From: Dyadobacter sp. CY345
GTDB lineage: Bacteria > Bacteroidota > Bacteroidia > Cytophagales > Spirosomataceae
Length of the DNA: 64,000 bases
Assembly: GCF_021502725.1 (NCBI RefSeq)
Contig: NZ_JAKFFS010000001.1
Span: forward strand, 496,001-560,000
Reading direction: 5' to 3'
Shown here: positions 62,724 to 64,000 of the stretch, one piece after another
Layout of the letters: every line of letters begins with the position of its first letter
How positions within the stretch are numbered: the stretch's first letter is position 1
The notes under the pieces: generated by a model
Told to the model about the DNA's origin: nothing
The model's database searches: none
Seen by the model: the letters and a program-made list of their open reading frames with translations, nothing else
Program-made: the position numbers and the translations under genes

Positions 62724-64000
62724 GTGGGAATCGTTGTTCGTCAAAGTCTTAAAGCTGGTCTTGGATCGTACATTGGGGTAGGGATTGGTATCGTCAATCA
62801 GATGTATGTTTCTACGAAATTTCTTTCCGTAGAGCAGCTTGGACTTTCCCGTTTGCTTTTAGAAAACAGTTTACTTTTTGCGGCTTTTGCTCATTTGGGA
62901 ACTCCGTTTATTGCCGACAAATTTTTCAGCCTTTTCCGCGACGACGAAGAAGGACATAACGGGATTCTACCATTTTTGCTTTTTCTTCCTTTCATTGGTG
63001 GGATTATTTTCGGAATATTTTACCTGATTTTCACACCGGCGATTCATGCATATTTTGCGGAGAATTCGCCGATGCTTTTGAAGTACCATTTTCTGGTAAT
63101 CCCATTAACGACATTCTGGATTTATATCACAGTTCTGGAAGCCTATTGCCGGAATAATTCAAGGATAGCCGTCCCTAACTTTATTCGGGAAGTTTATCTT
63201 AAAATCGCCAATGTACTGCTAATTCTAATGTTTGGTTTTGGCTGGCTGAGTTTTGAAGTGATGCTCTACTTATACGTCGCTTCGTATGGCTTGGCGATTA
63301 TCATTCTCTTTGGTTATATCAAACAAATCGGGAAACTATACTGGCGTCGTCCAAATAGGAAAATATTGACCAAAAAGCTGGTTCGCCAGATGCTTGGATA
63401 TGGAAGTTTTACACTTTTAGGTGGACTTGGCGTTAGTCTAATGCTTTTCATCGACAGAACAATGGTTGCTGGTGAAAAAGGTCTGATCAGTGCCGGAATT
63501 TTTATCATTGCAACGTATCTGGCTGGAATTATTGAAATTCCGAGAAAAGCGATTGCACAGATTTCTATACCATTAATTTCTGCTGCACTCGTGCAGGGAG
63601 ATTATGCGCACGTTCGCACGATGAATCAGAAATCAGCATTAAATCAGCTCATTGCTGGCGGTGTGGTATTTTTACTGATCTGGTCAAATATTGATGATAT
63701 TTTCTTCCTGATACCAAAAGGAGCGACCTATGGAACGGGCAAATATGTGGTCCTTTTTCTTTCTTTAGTCAAGGTTTTTGATATTGCCACGGGCTTGAAT
63801 ACGGAGATAATCATGTATTCGAAGTTTTTCAAATTTTCAACATTATTCATCATTGTATCCGCTGTTATCGGACTTCTGCTGAATATCTGGCTAATACCAA
63901 TTTATGGAATTCTTGGCGCAGCGATTGCTACTGCTTTGACCACTTTTGTTTATTCAATGGCGCGGATGACCTTTGTTTGGCACAAATTTGGCGTGCTGCC
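62724..64000 (+). CDS. Polysaccharide flippase (Wzx/MATE-like), C-terminus beyond window
   Basis: An open frame with no stop to the window edge (425 codons seen). GTG 62724, starting VGIVVRQSLKAGLGSYIG, is the only standard start between the wecB stop and the first helix, and lies 9 bases from that stop. At least ten hydrophobic helices are seen, with short basic loops, and the YGSFTLLGGLGVSLMLFIDR segment typical of polysaccharide biosynthesis flippases. It moves lipid-linked repeat units across the inner membrane. The last part is missing, so the usual 12-14 helices cannot be counted. Confidence 0.88.
   Translation, partial: MGIVVRQSLKAGLGSYIGVGIGIVNQMYVSTKFLSVEQLGLSRLLLENSLLFAAFAHLGTPFIADKFFSLFRDDEEGHNGILPFLLFLPFIGGIIFGIFYLIFTPAIHAYFAENSPMLLKYHFLVIPLTTFWIYITVLEAYCRNNSRIAVPNFIREVYLKIANVLLILMFGFGWLSFEVMLYLYVASYGLAIIILFGYIKQIGKLYWRRPNRKILTKKLVRQMLGYGSFTLLGGLGVSLMLFIDRTMVAGEKGLISAGIFIIATYLAGIIEIPRKAIAQISIPLISAALVQGDYAHVRTMNQKSALNQLIAGGVVFLLIWSNIDDIFFLIPKGATYGTGKYVVLFLSLVKVFDIATGLNTEIIMYSKFFKFSTLFIIVSAVIGLLLNIWLIPIYGILGAAIATALTTFVYSMARMTFVWHKFGVL

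Noticed and set aside
1..64000. tRNA, rRNA, tmRNA, transposase or integrase genes
   Set aside because: Gaps between genes were read for cloverleaf and CCA-end patterns and for transposase motifs; none were found, although a tRNAscan run was not possible.

Overview
The window is chromosomal DNA of a Bacteroidota bacterium, most likely order Cytophagales and close to Dyadobacter/Spirosoma (this placement is inference from gene content). The signs are a SusC/SusD pair, a type IX secretion plug protein, Bacteroidota-only families (DUF3276, DUF5723, DUF4302), promoters of the TTG-N19/20-TAnnTTTG type, almost no Shine-Dalgarno sequences, and moderate to low GC. There are no rRNA or tRNA genes, CRISPR arrays, transposases or phage genes.

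Layout. 1-5.0 kb is a minus-strand saccharide-use cluster: a DUF4126 membrane protein, an AraC regulator, a GH88 unsaturated uronyl hydrolase, a TIM-barrel sugar isomerase and a Gfo/Idh/MocA oxidoreductase cut by the window edge. 5.2-8.1 kb holds an ABC exporter and three tiny membrane proteins, two of them behind a duplicated 30-bp element. 8.3-30.1 kb is mostly housekeeping and envelope genes: PBP1A, msrB, a DUF5723 barrel, an ATP-grasp protein, an esterase, pheS, a LytTR regulator, radA, a stray glycosyltransferase, a lipoprotein, DUF58, RlpA, a PUR-like DUF3276 protein, ychF, the T9SS plug protein, a Uma2 nuclease and an ABC-F ATPase.

30.3-45.8 kb is a complete assimilatory nitrate/nitrite island. 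It encodes siroheme synthesis (precorrin-2 dehydrogenase and SUMT), a nitrate reductase-associated protein, a rubredoxin fusion with NirA/CobG-like half-domains, and a 1185-residue nitrate reductase that fuses the Mo catalytic chain, an FAD/NAD reductase and a BFD domain. It also encodes a NarK transporter, a putative outer-membrane porin with a pseudoknot-like leader, NirBD, and a NarX/NarL-like two-component system. Outer porin, NarK, nitrate reductase and NirBD form a path from external nitrate to ammonium, with siroheme made on site.

46.1-53.3 kb is a SusCD locus with a HExxH lipoprotein and a DUF4302 lipoprotein. 53.4-64 kb is a polysaccharide region. Its minus-strand arm has a methyltransferase, a GT4, an AlbA_2/Schlafen-type protein and a GT2, mostly with 4-bp overlaps. 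Its plus-strand arm has a UDP-sugar dehydrogenase, a GT4, WecB and a flippase that runs off the window. Between the arms lies an ORF6N gene broken by one in-frame stop and associated with three related palindromes.

The best leads are the pseudoknot leader before the nitrate-island porin, the ORF6N palindromes, a two-hairpin repeat family whose copies show compensatory changes, and the degenerate siroheme-fold/rubredoxin protein.
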